64,000 nt of DNA. Origin: a bacterium. GTDB lineage: Bacteria > Bacteroidota > Ignavibacteria > Kapaibacteriales > UBA2268. A model generated the notes under the pieces. The model was not told the DNA's origin, did no database searches, and saw nothing but the letters and a program-made list of their open reading frames with translations. The position numbers and the translations under genes are program-made. The stretch covers positions 118,673 through 182,672 of the forward strand of contig JANJTB010000031.1 in NCBI GenBank assembly GCA_024711295.1, in the 5' to 3' direction. This document shows positions 1-7,609 of the stretch, one piece after another; positions within the stretch are counted from its first letter, which is position 1; every line of letters starts with the position of its first letter.

Positions 1-151
1 TTACAGAATTCGCTACAATCGAAACACATAAATTAGGGTTGTATTCCTTTAATGCTCTTGCAAGTGGTAAAGTCAGTACCATATCACCAATTTTGTCGGT
101 TCGTACTATGACTATTTCACTTGAATTATCAAACTTCTCAATAATTTTCAT
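1..151 (-). CDS. Glycosyltransferase family 9 (heptosyltransferase-like), N-terminal part
   Basis: The first 50 codons of a gene that runs off the left edge, starting at ATG 151-149. The translation contains VRTDKIGDMVLTLPLARALK, the N-terminal nucleotide-sugar glycosyltransferase motif of the WaaC/WaaF/RfaF heptosyltransferases, which add heptose to the lipopolysaccharide inner core in the cytoplasm. It is divergent from the WaaE-like glycosyltransferase at 201, with only 49 bases between the two starts. Both are LPS-core families, so a shared promoter region is likely. The sugar and acceptor cannot be judged from this fragment. Confidence 0.8.
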   Translation of the reverse strand, partial: MKIIEKFDNSSEIVIVRTDKIGDMVLTLPLARALKEYNPNLCVSIVANSV

Positions 152-200
152 TATTTTTACAAAAGATTTCTTTATAATATTGTAAATATAATGATTTTCG

Positions 201-980
201 ATGAAACAACCCTTAAGTGTTTGCTATATATCCTATAATGAAAGCGATAGAATTGCAGTTTCAATTAATTCGGTAATTGACTTCGCCACTCAAATAGTAG
301 TTATTGACTCATACTCAAGCGATTCTACCAAAGAAATTGCAGAAAATTTAGGAGCTGAAGTTTTCTTATCGGAATGGAAAGGTTTTGTTGAGCAAAAGAA
401 TTTTGCTATCAACAAAGCAAATCAGGATTGGATTCTGTTGCTCGATTGTGACGAAGTAGTAAGTGATGAATTAAAGCAAAGTATTATAGATGCTATAATA
501 AATGACAAAATTGGATTTTATAGTATTAATAGGAAAACTCATTATTTGGGAAAACTTATGAAATATTCATGGCAGCCGGACAGGGTTGTCAGATTATTGC
601 ATAAATCACTTAATCCCAAATTTACAGGTGAATTGGTACATGAAAAAATTGATATGAAAGATTATAAATCTAGCACGTTATCCGGTAACCTGATTCATTA
701 TTCTTACAGAAATATCAGGGAGCATTTTGAGAAAACCACTAAATACTCTGAATTGTCTGCTTTAAGTTACCAAAAAATAGGAAAAAAATCAAAATTAGTC
801 AACCTAATAATTAATCCTTTATTTGCATTTATTAACATGTACATCTTAAAATTAGGAATATTGGACGGATGGCGAGGAATAATCGCTGCTTTCAGCAGTA
901 TGACAGGTACATTTTTGAAATATGCAATTTTGAGGGAACTAAATCAAACAACCAGTGCACACTTGCCAAAATCAAAATGA
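201..980 (+). CDS. Family 2 glycosyltransferase, WaaE/KdtX-like (LPS core)
   Basis: A 259-residue GT-A glycosyltransferase. The N-terminal nucleotide-sugar site is visible (ISYNESDRI, then VIDSYSSDST), and the metal-binding DxD equivalent is D82-C83-D84 inside LLLDCDEVVSDE. Length and the C-terminal DGWRG...FLKYAILRE segment fit the WaaE/KdtX family, which adds glucose to heptose I of the LPS core. The divergent neighbour is a heptosyltransferase, which supports an LPS role. The last 37 bases overlap the 3' end of the opposing transposase-like gene, but the ending looks family-typical rather than truncated. The exact sugar is not predictable. Confidence 0.82.
   Translation: MKQPLSVCYISYNESDRIAVSINSVIDFATQIVVIDSYSSDSTKEIAENLGAEVFLSEWKGFVEQKNFAINKANQDWILLLDCDEVVSDELKQSIIDAIINDKIGFYSINRKTHYLGKLMKYSWQPDRVVRLLHKSLNPKFTGELVHEKIDMKDYKSSTLSGNLIHYSYRNIREHFEKTTKYSELSALSYQKIGKKSKLVNLIINPLFAFINMYILKLGILDGWRGIIAAFSSMTGTFLKYAILRELNQTTSAHLPKSK
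900..911 (+). repeat. 12-base direct repeat, left copy (possible target-site duplication)
   Basis: ATGACAGGTACA lies inside the glycosyltransferase gene and recurs exactly at 2287-2298, at the start of the NlpC/P60 gene. The transposase-like gene lies between the two copies. Similarity continues for about 12 bases with three mismatches. This could be a target duplication, an older local duplication or chance in A+T-rich DNA. Confidence 0.45.
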
Positions 981-2080
981 CATTCATTACTGAATAATGG
1001 TAATTCAAGTGACCTCGCAGTTACTTCCAAAAGTAATTGTTCCAAAAGTTTTGAACTATGTTTGTTAATAGTGTTACTACTAAATCTATGCCTTACATAG
1101 CTGTTAAAATCTAATTTAGAATAGTCCTGAGTATATAATGTAAGTCTTGAAATACCATTTTCATCCTTTAGAAGCATCTGGTTTGCTACCCAGCTATTAA
1201 CTAAGGGTTGCGGGTCTTCCTTTAGAAGATGAAACTTCTCAAATCGTTTTTGAAATAAATTCGGTAAATTGTCATTAAATATTTTAGTTCTGTTTTGTAA
1301 TCTTTTTTTTACAATATCAAGAAAAAGAATCTCTCTTTTGCACAAAAAATCTCTCAACTCAGACTCATCCTTGATACCAAGCTTGTTAGCAATCTTATTG
1401 TTTTTCATTGTAAAGTAAACTCTAGAAGCATCATTAATTAGCTTTTGTGAAGGGGAAACACGCGACAGACAGCATCCAAGTTCTCTATCACGATAGTTCT
1501 TATGATAATTTATTTTAAGATCTGATGCGGGATAAATACTCTTTACTGAAACGATGCTTTTTTCGGATCCGTTTGTAAGAAAAGAATTACTTACGATGCT
1601 TCTTTCCTTCAGATTATTTAATAATTCCATCCATATATCGACAGTTTCGTCAAAGCACACTTTATAAGCAAGAACAAAACCAGTTAAAGAGTCAATTGCA
1701 AATGCAATGTACATTTCATTACAGTCACTTCTATTCCAGGAGCAATGGAATTTCTTGCCTGAAAGGTAAATTTGCCTCGGTGTGTGATTATTGACAGACA
1801 AATCAACAAACTCATGCCAGTCTGGTGCTCTTTTCAGGTAGTCTCTTATGATAGTATTTATTCTTGTTGGAGTAGAATGATACTGTTTAGATAATTCACG
1901 AATTGTTTTACCATTTAAGTAGTCATGAGCCATTTTTGGCAAATTCTTAATGTTATGATAATTCGTTTTGCTTGACCAAGTTTTACCACATGTAAAACAT
2001 CGGTATCTCTGAACTCCCAAAGAAGTTTGTCCATGACGAATAATATCTGTGCTGCGACAATAAACGCAAGACTTTACCAT
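944..2080 (-). CDS. DDE-type transposase-like protein with zinc-ribbon N-terminus
   Basis: About 378 residues from ATG 2080; a longer TTG start at 2092 adds four residues. A four-cysteine zinc ribbon (C5, C8, C28, C31; RYRCFTCGKTW) and a helix-turn-helix (IRELSKQYHSTPTRINTII) precede a region with MYIAFAIDSLTG, the usual setting of the first catalytic Asp of IS1/IS1595/IS256-like transposases. Where a second Asp (TDG) is often found, the sequence reads FLTNGS, so activity is doubtful. I see no clear terminal inverted repeats, but a 12-base direct repeat lies at 900-911 and 2287-2298. It may be a degenerate or domesticated transposase; I cannot assign the family firmly. Confidence 0.65.
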   Translation of the reverse strand: MVKSCVYCRSTDIIRHGQTSLGVQRYRCFTCGKTWSSKTNYHNIKNLPKMAHDYLNGKTIRELSKQYHSTPTRINTIIRDYLKRAPDWHEFVDLSVNNHTPRQIYLSGKKFHCSWNRSDCNEMYIAFAIDSLTGFVLAYKVCFDETVDIWMELLNNLKERSIVSNSFLTNGSEKSIVSVKSIYPASDLKINYHKNYRDRELGCCLSRVSPSQKLINDASRVYFTMKNNKIANKLGIKDESELRDFLCKREILFLDIVKKRLQNRTKIFNDNLPNLFQKRFEKFHLLKEDPQPLVNSWVANQMLLKDENGISRLTLYTQDYSKLDFNSYVRHRFSSNTINKHSSKLLEQLLLEVTARSLELPLFSNECHFDFGKCALVV

Positions 2081-2286
2081 AATGAAACTCAATCAACAAA
2101 AAAATATAATTTTAACAAGAAATTCATTAAATAATTTACAAATTAAACGAAAAAATAATTATTATCAAAATAATATATATTCATTTCTTGATATTTAGAT
2201 AAATTATTTTGTATTTTTTTCATAGCATATTTGGGCATAAATTTTGATAATGCTAAATTATATGAAATAATAATACAAAAATTCTA

Positions 2287-2298
2287 ATGACAGGTACA
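2287..2298 (+). repeat. 12-base direct repeat, right copy
   Basis: Exact second copy of ATGACAGGTACA (first at 900-911). It supplies the start codon and first residues (MTGT) of the NlpC/P60 lipoprotein. The glycosyltransferase reads MTGTFLKY from its copy and the lipoprotein reads MTGTILKY, in the same frame. Confidence 0.45.
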
Positions 2299-2838
2299 AT
2301 ATTAAAATATATTTTGATTGTTTTGATTGCCGGAGTTTTCTTTAATTCTTGCCAATCAACAATAAGGTTTTCATCCAAAACTACCTCAACCAAAAAAATC
2401 AAAGCCAAAAATGTTATCAAGACTGAGATAAGCGATAATGAAAATGTTAAAATATATGAAGATAGTGAAATTTGTTTAGTAGCTGAAGAATGGATAGGTA
2501 CACCATATAAATTTGGTGGTACAGATCGTAGCGGTATTGACTGTTCTGGATTAGTTCAACAAGTTTTTAGTACACTCGGAAAAGAATTACCTCGTACATC
2601 ACAGCAACAATATGATTTTGTAAGTAAAGTAGAATTTCTAGATAAAAAAGCAGGAGACCTGATATTCTTTAAGAACAAAAAGTCAATAAATCATGTTGGT
2701 ATTTACGTTGGTAATGGATATATGATACACGCTTCTACATCATCCGGTGTAATCAGACAATCAATTTTTGAAAATTATTTTGTCAAAAATCTTGCAGGAA
2801 TTGGCAGAGTTAAAATTTCTTCGGGCCAAAGTGATTAA
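2287..2838 (+). CDS. NlpC/P60 family peptidoglycan endopeptidase, lipoprotein
   Basis: 183 residues. A hydrophobic leader ends in a lipobox (FFNSC, C22), so the mature protein should be lipid-anchored and face the periplasm. The C-terminal NlpC/P60 domain (about 62-180) has catalytic Cys in GIDCSG (C86) and His in NHVGIYVG (H136), with H148 as the likely third residue. The family cleaves peptide stems of peptidoglycan (Spr/MepS-like). It stands alone, convergent with arsM with two bases between stop codons. The first eight residues resemble the glycosyltransferase's C-terminal MTGTFLKY, so the original start may have been altered by a duplication. Confidence 0.88.
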   Translation: MTGTILKYILIVLIAGVFFNSCQSTIRFSSKTTSTKKIKAKNVIKTEISDNENVKIYEDSEICLVAEEWIGTPYKFGGTDRSGIDCSGLVQQVFSTLGKELPRTSQQQYDFVSKVEFLDKKAGDLIFFKNKKSINHVGIYVGNGYMIHASTSSGVIRQSIFENYFVKNLAGIGRVKISSGQSD

Positions 2839-2840
2839 TA

Positions 2841-3629
2841 TTAAGGTTTGTATGCTTCAATATAAGCAGAAATAACAAAATCACTTATGTTGGTATTAGG
2901 TACCCACTCCTTCATAAACTCCTTACTTTCTTCTTTAGGTTCAATTTTGATTTGATCGAAACCACTATTTAACAAATAATTTTTCAATTCAAGTACAGTT
3001 GAAGCACCAGATATACATGCCGAGTGATAAAAAAGGTCACTCTTGAATTTTTCCGGTATTTCGCCAGATGCTACAACATCAGAAATAGCTAATCTCCCAC
3101 CCTTTTTTAATACTCTGAAACACTCATCAAAAACTCTTTGTTTCTCAGGTGATAGATTAATAACACAATTTGAAATAATAACATCTACATAATTATCAGA
3201 AATAGGCAAATTCTCTATTTCACCCAATCTGAATTCAACATTAGTGAAACCACCCTTTATTACATTATTCCTTGCTTTACTTACCATATCTGGTGTCATA
3301 TCTACACCAATAACTTTACCGAATTTTCCAACTTCTTTAGAACATAAAAAAGCATCAAATCCACCACCGCTGCCTAAATCGAGAACGTATTCACCAGTTT
3401 TGAGTGAAGCAATGGCTCTTGGATTCCCGCAACCCAAACCCATATTTGCGCCTTCTGGTACAAATTTAACATCATCATCTGAATATCCCATTCCCAATGA
3501 CAGACTTGATTCCGAAACAATATTGTTGGAGGGTGAGCAACATGAATTGCCACCCAAAACATTAAGTGCTACATTTGCGTAATTCTTTCTCACACTAGCT
3601 CTGATCAAATCATTTTTATTATCAATCAT
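2841..3629 (-). CDS. arsM: Arsenite S-adenosylmethionine methyltransferase, ArsM-like
   Basis: 262 residues. A class I methyltransferase core shows the SAM loop VLDLGSGGG (83-90) and VIGVD. Cysteines expected of ArsM are present: C67 in GLGCGNP, C155 in NCVINL and C205 in ACISGA, plus the N-terminal pair C30-C31. The C155-C205 spacing matches characterised ArsM proteins. The enzyme methylates As(III) to methylated arsenicals in the cytoplasm. Its ATG overlaps the murF stop by four bases (ATGA), so it is probably translationally coupled to murF. No arsR, arsB or arsC gene lies beside it. Confidence 0.88.
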   Translation of the reverse strand: MIDNKNDLIRASVRKNYANVALNVLGGNSCCSPSNNIVSESSLSLGMGYSDDDVKFVPEGANMGLGCGNPRAIASLKTGEYVLDLGSGGGFDAFLCSKEVGKFGKVIGVDMTPDMVSKARNNVIKGGFTNVEFRLGEIENLPISDNYVDVIISNCVINLSPEKQRVFDECFRVLKKGGRLAISDVVASGEIPEKFKSDLFYHSACISGASTVLELKNYLLNSGFDQIKIEPKEESKEFMKEWVPNTNISDFVISAYIEAYKP

Positions 3630-5029
3630 TTACATTCTCCTCTTAACATATTTATAATGATTTCCATTTTCATTCCTCTTGAACCTTTTACTAATACAGA
3701 GTCATTTTCCTGAAGATGATTTTTTAAATAGTTTGAAACTTGTTCATGAGAGTCAAACGTTAACACTTTATCAGAATTCATACTTCTATGAGCTTTTTTA
3801 AATTCATCTCCTAGAATAATAATTTGCTCACATACTTCCTCGGCAAACCTAAGAACATTTTTGTGCTCTTCTTCTGCAGAATCACCTAACTCTTTCATAT
3901 CTCCTAATATTGCAAATTTTCTACCTATTGAGTTTAGCAATCCGATGTTTTTTAATGCAGCAATCATAGAGTCAGGATTTGCATTATAAGTGTCATTGTA
4001 AAAAGAAAAATCTCCAAGATTGACTTTTGCCATTCTTCCATAGCTGTCATTTGCCTGTAGAGGTTCGAAACTTTCCAAAGCTTTTATTATATCTACTTTT
4101 GGAACCCCAAAATGCAAACCTACAGTAATTGCAGCTATTGAATTAAGTGCAGATGTATAGCCTATTGTATTAAGATTTACTTCAAAACCTTCACTAATTT
4201 GAAGATACTTTACTTTGGGATGTAAGTCTCCATCAAGCTCATATATAAATTTATGTTGAGCATGTTCATGAATACCATATGTTGTGAATTTACCCATAAC
4301 ATGACCATATTTGTTGAGTCTTTCATCATCATAATTAATAAATGCAAATCCATCGCTTCGAACTGATGAAAAAAGATATGTTTCCTCTAATTCTACTCCA
4401 TCCAAATCAATAAGAAATTCCAAATGTTCTTTACCAATATTTGTAATTAAGGCGTGTGTAGGATTAACAATATTTGCAAGTGTATAAATTTCACCAGGTG
4501 TATTAGTTCCAATTTCCAAAACTGCCATATCATAAGTATCATCAAGTTGCATAAGCATAAGAGGTACACCAATTTGATTGTTGTAATTTCCGTATGTTTT
4601 AAGAACATTAAATTTACAAGACAGTACTCTAGAAATCATCTCCTTGGTAGTAGTCTTACCGTTCGACCCTCCTACTCCAATAATTGGTAACTTGAATTTT
4701 AACCTGTGAAATTTTGCAATTTCACCCAAAGCATCAATTGTATTTTCAACAGCAATAAAGGATTTGTCATCGAAATATTCAGAGTTTTTTTCCAAATATT
4801 CCCGGTTGATTATGCAAATTGAAGCACCATCATTGTATGCTTTATGAACAAAGTCATGACCATCATATTTTTCTCCTTTGATTGCTACAAATATATTTCC
4901 ATTTTCAATTTCTCTTGAATCGGTAGTTACACCGATAATCTTTGAAGTTTCATCAATTCCCGAAATTATTGAATTTTCAAAAATAGCACTCAATTCAATT
5001 CCATTTAGCTCGACATTGTTTTTAAGCAT
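3626..5029 (-). CDS. murF: UDP-N-acetylmuramoyl-tripeptide--D-alanyl-D-alanine ligase
   Basis: 467 residues, the normal MurF length. It has a Mur-ligase N-terminal domain (TTDSREIENGNIFVA), the ATP P-loop GVGGSNGKTTTKE (118-130), the central NIGKEHLEF region, YNDTYNANPDSM and a C-terminal ligase domain ending in VKGSRGMKME. It adds D-Ala-D-Ala to the UDP-MurNAc-tripeptide in the cytoplasm, the last soluble step of the peptidoglycan precursor pathway. No other mur genes are adjacent, which is unusual because murF often sits in a dcw cluster. It starts at ATG 5029 and is followed directly by arsM. Confidence 0.95.
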   Translation of the reverse strand: MLKNNVELNGIELSAIFENSIISGIDETSKIIGVTTDSREIENGNIFVAIKGEKYDGHDFVHKAYNDGASICIINREYLEKNSEYFDDKSFIAVENTIDALGEIAKFHRLKFKLPIIGVGGSNGKTTTKEMISRVLSCKFNVLKTYGNYNNQIGVPLMLMQLDDTYDMAVLEIGTNTPGEIYTLANIVNPTHALITNIGKEHLEFLIDLDGVELEETYLFSSVRSDGFAFINYDDERLNKYGHVMGKFTTYGIHEHAQHKFIYELDGDLHPKVKYLQISEGFEVNLNTIGYTSALNSIAAITVGLHFGVPKVDIIKALESFEPLQANDSYGRMAKVNLGDFSFYNDTYNANPDSMIAALKNIGLLNSIGRKFAILGDMKELGDSAEEEHKNVLRFAEEVCEQIIILGDEFKKAHRSMNSDKVLTFDSHEQVSNYLKNHLQENDSVLVKGSRGMKMEIIINMLRGECK

Positions 5030-5068
5030 AAAAAATCAAAAAATATTTAATAAAAACACTTTTGACGT

Positions 5069-5099
5069 TTTTTATTAGCTTAAATTTAAATTACTTTTG
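5069..5099 (+). promoter_or_regulatory. Candidate Bacteroidota-type promoter
   Basis: TACTTTTG at 5092-5099 fits the TAnnTTTG element. TTTT at 5069-5072 lies 19 bases upstream where TTTG is expected. It sits about 40 bases before the TTG start at 5140 and faces away from murF. It is a motif match only. Confidence 0.35.
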
Positions 5100-5139
5100 T
5101 AAATAAATTTTATGTGAATATATGCAGGTATAATAAAAA

Positions 5140-5661
5140 TTGAAAAAAGTTTTATATTTTCTTTTTGCATTAGGGTTTATAATTTGGTTTGGTGGTTCAA
5201 TTGTCAGAAATGTTATAATTTTTGATTTATTTGTGCCTGCTCAGGAATTAACCTTCGAGCCGAAGTATGATGATTCAATAATCAATTATAATATTGAGTT
5301 ATATGTTGCAACGTCACTATATACTAATGTTTCTTATGCAGTAATTTTTGTAATATCATTAATTTTGCTTTATTCTGAAAGAAGAAATCTCCGGCAACAT
5401 GGCTGGTTGTTTATGTCATTTATTGTATTCTTTATTGCTTCTCCCATAATTATCTATAATATTTATTTAGATTTAGGATTAAGTTTTGCAATTTTTTATC
5501 ATGACTTCTCATTCCTGAATTATGACATAAAAACAGAAATTTTTAACAGATACAAAAGTAATTTAAATACTGTTTTGTCAGGTATATCATATTTAAGCAC
5601 AATTACAATATTGTTTTATGTTATATGGAAACCATTGAAGAATCCGAATGATAAAACATAA
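5140..5661 (+). CDS. Integral membrane protein of unknown function
   Basis: 173 residues read from TTG 5140; no nearby in-frame ATG gives a better start. Four hydrophobic stretches are visible, at about 4-30, 58-82, 90-112 and 148-166. A hydrophilic loop (AQELTFEPKYDDSIINYN) follows the first and a positively charged tail ends the protein. I recognise no family. The next gene starts 14 bases before its end, so it opens a probable operon (unknown, unknown, TauE/SafE, YbbR-like). Confidence 0.6.
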   Translation: MKKVLYFLFALGFIIWFGGSIVRNVIIFDLFVPAQELTFEPKYDDSIINYNIELYVATSLYTNVSYAVIFVISLILLYSERRNLRQHGWLFMSFIVFFIASPIIIYNIYLDLGLSFAIFYHDFSFLNYDIKTEIFNRYKSNLNTVLSGISYLSTITILFYVIWKPLKNPNDKT

Positions 5662-5905
5662 TTATCACAAAGACTTAAAGTCCTTATGTAATAATTTGGG
5701 TATAAAAATACTATCACTTAAAGAACCCGAAGAAATTGGACTATGTGTTGTAAACGGAGTAAAATATATCATTCTTGACAAAGAATTTAATGAACTCACA
5801 AAAGCTGAGCATCTAGCAATCGTAATAAGCTCAATTGGTATTGATAATTTATATATTCCGCCCTATTTACGAGAATTCATTGAAATTTCTACGAGAAAAA
5901 ATTGA
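5648..5905 (+). CDS. Small conserved-looking hypothetical protein
   Basis: 85 residues, soluble, starting at ATG 5648 inside the 3' end of the preceding gene. The sequence (LGIKILSLKEPEEIGLCVVNGVKYIILDKEFNE, split here only by description) reads like a small alpha/beta fold, with no catalytic motif I recognise. Its TGA stop overlaps the TTG start of the TauE/SafE gene (TTGA, 5902-5905). The tight overlaps on both sides argue that it is a real, co-translated gene. Confidence 0.55.
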   Translation: MIKHNYHKDLKSLCNNLGIKILSLKEPEEIGLCVVNGVKYIILDKEFNELTKAEHLAIVISSIGIDNLYIPPYLREFIEISTRKN

Positions 5906-6645
5906 TATTTGAACACTATATATTACTTCTTGCGGTTGGAGTATTTTCCGGTTTTATTAATGTAGTTGCCGGGGGTGGTTCAATACTAACTGTGCCATCA
6001 CTGATTTATGTTGGATTGGAAGCTACCGTAGCAAACGGAACAAACAGAATTGCTATTTTTATCCAAAGCATTACTGCTGTAGGTACTTTATGGAAAGAAG
6101 TTAGGGATAATTTGAATTTTTATATTAAGCTTTCCTTGATTACTATTCCAGGCTCAGTTGGTGGAGCAATTGCGGCAACTAAAGTCTCTAATGATTTGCT
6201 TGAAATAATAATAGGTATTGTGATGATTATGATAATTGCAACAATTCTATATCCTGTCAAAAAGTTGAAACAAGTAGAACCTAATCCCAAAATCACTCTA
6301 AATGTAGCATTAGTTCTACTTATTGCAGGAGTTTATGGAGGATTTTTACAAATAGGTGTGGGTTTTATATTAATGGCAATTTTTCATAGATTAATGAATT
6401 ATGATTTAGTTCGTGTAAATATTATGAAGGTTTTCGTGGTAACATTTTTTACATTGCCTGCAATAATTGTTTTTTTGATGCAGGGGAAAATTGTCTATTT
6501 ACCAGGCATTATTCTTGCAATAGGCAATGCAATAGGTGCATGGGCGTCTGCTAAAATTTCTATGAAAAAAGGAGAAAAATTCATTAAGTTTTTTCTAATT
6601 GTTGCAATTTTGATGATATCAATGCAATTGCTGGGAATATTTTAA
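5902..6645 (+). CDS. TauE/SafE family sulfite/anion exporter-like membrane protein
   Basis: 247 residues with about eight membrane segments. The N-terminal VGVFSGFINVVAGGGSILTVPSL and the internal repeat AGVYGGFLQIGVGFILM are the paired signature of the TauE/SafE family (formerly DUF81), exporters of sulfite, sulfoacetate or related anions. The start is TTG at 5902, overlapping the upstream TGA by three bases. The substrate cannot be read from sequence and no sulfur-metabolism genes lie nearby. The YbbR-like gene starts one base after its stop. Confidence 0.85.
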   Translation: MIFEHYILLLAVGVFSGFINVVAGGGSILTVPSLIYVGLEATVANGTNRIAIFIQSITAVGTLWKEVRDNLNFYIKLSLITIPGSVGGAIAATKVSNDLLEIIIGIVMIMIIATILYPVKKLKQVEPNPKITLNVALVLLIAGVYGGFLQIGVGFILMAIFHRLMNYDLVRVNIMKVFVVTFFTLPAIIVFLMQGKIVYLPGIILAIGNAIGAWASAKISMKKGEKFIKFFLIVAILMISMQLLGIF

Positions 6646-6646
6646 T

Positions 6647-7609
6647 ATGAGACATAAAATTAAGACTATACTTTTCAGTAAATCATATATCGGAGCTTTA
6701 CTTTTTGCTTTAGCACTGTGGGCTTATACAGCGCTTAGTGGGCACTACTCTACATTAGTGAATATGCCTCTGAAAATTATTTTACCAGAAAACCGTGCAT
6801 TTGAAGAGCCTCCACCCAAAAGCATACTTTTGGAAGTAAAAGGAACCGGATGGAATTTGTTCAACTTTCTTTTCTTTAACAATTCAAAGCAAGTAATGGT
6901 AGATTTGTCAGATTCCAAAATTATTGATAGTGAATTTTCTGTTCAACGTTCCAATTTATTAAAAGGTATTCAAGGTATGGAAAAAGTTGAACTATCTGAT
7001 ATATTAACTGAATCCATTACAGTGCATACTGGAAAAGTTACCACTTACGGAGTAAAAGTCGAGCCTGATATCAGGGTTGAGCCAGCTGACGGCTTTACGC
7101 TGGTAGGTAATGTTAAGGTTTATCCTGATATGGTTGAAATTCGTGGAAATGATAAAATTGTTAGCAAAATTCAAAGTTGGAAAACCAAATATGCATTTTA
7201 TGAAGATGTAAACAAGTCATTTTCAGAGTCTATCGAACTCTCAGACTCACTTGATGGAATTGTAAATATTAATCTAAAGAAGGTTGATTTCATTGCAAAT
7301 GTTCAACAAACATGTGAAATTACATTCAACGAAATCAAGGTGAATATTAGAGGTGGCACTACACCTAAAAATCATGTAATCTATCCTGATTTTGTGACTA
7401 TCACATTCAGAGGTGGAATAAATGAAATTGCTGAATTAAACCCTGATAAATTGAGTGTTTCAATCAATTATGCTGATATTATTAATGACAAAACGGGTAT
7501 TCTTATTCCAAAAATTGAATACCCGGGAAGTGTCAAAATAATAAATGTTGAACCTAAGTATTTAATAAACCATAAAGTTGTCAGAACCAACACACTTGCA
7601 GAAAATTAG
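6647..7609 (+). CDS. YbbR-like (CdaR-type) domain protein
   Basis: 320 residues. One N-terminal membrane anchor (about 13-32, SYIGALLFALALWAYTALSG) is followed by YbbR-like beta-rich repeats (PLKIILPENRAFEEPPP..., VEPDIRVEPADGFTLVGNVKVYPDMVEIRG). In Firmicutes, CdaR proteins of this family regulate the diadenylate cyclase CdaA. No cyclase gene is in this window, so the role here is open. The start is ATG 6647, one base after the exporter's stop. Its last four bases overlap the end of the convergent peptidase gene. Confidence 0.75.
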   Translation: MRHKIKTILFSKSYIGALLFALALWAYTALSGHYSTLVNMPLKIILPENRAFEEPPPKSILLEVKGTGWNLFNFLFFNNSKQVMVDLSDSKIIDSEFSVQRSNLLKGIQGMEKVELSDILTESITVHTGKVTTYGVKVEPDIRVEPADGFTLVGNVKVYPDMVEIRGNDKIVSKIQSWKTKYAFYEDVNKSFSESIELSDSLDGIVNINLKKVDFIANVQQTCEITFNEIKVNIRGGTTPKNHVIYPDFVTITFRGGINEIAELNPDKLSVSINYADIINDKTGILIPKIEYPGSVKIINVEPKYLINHKVVRTNTLAEN

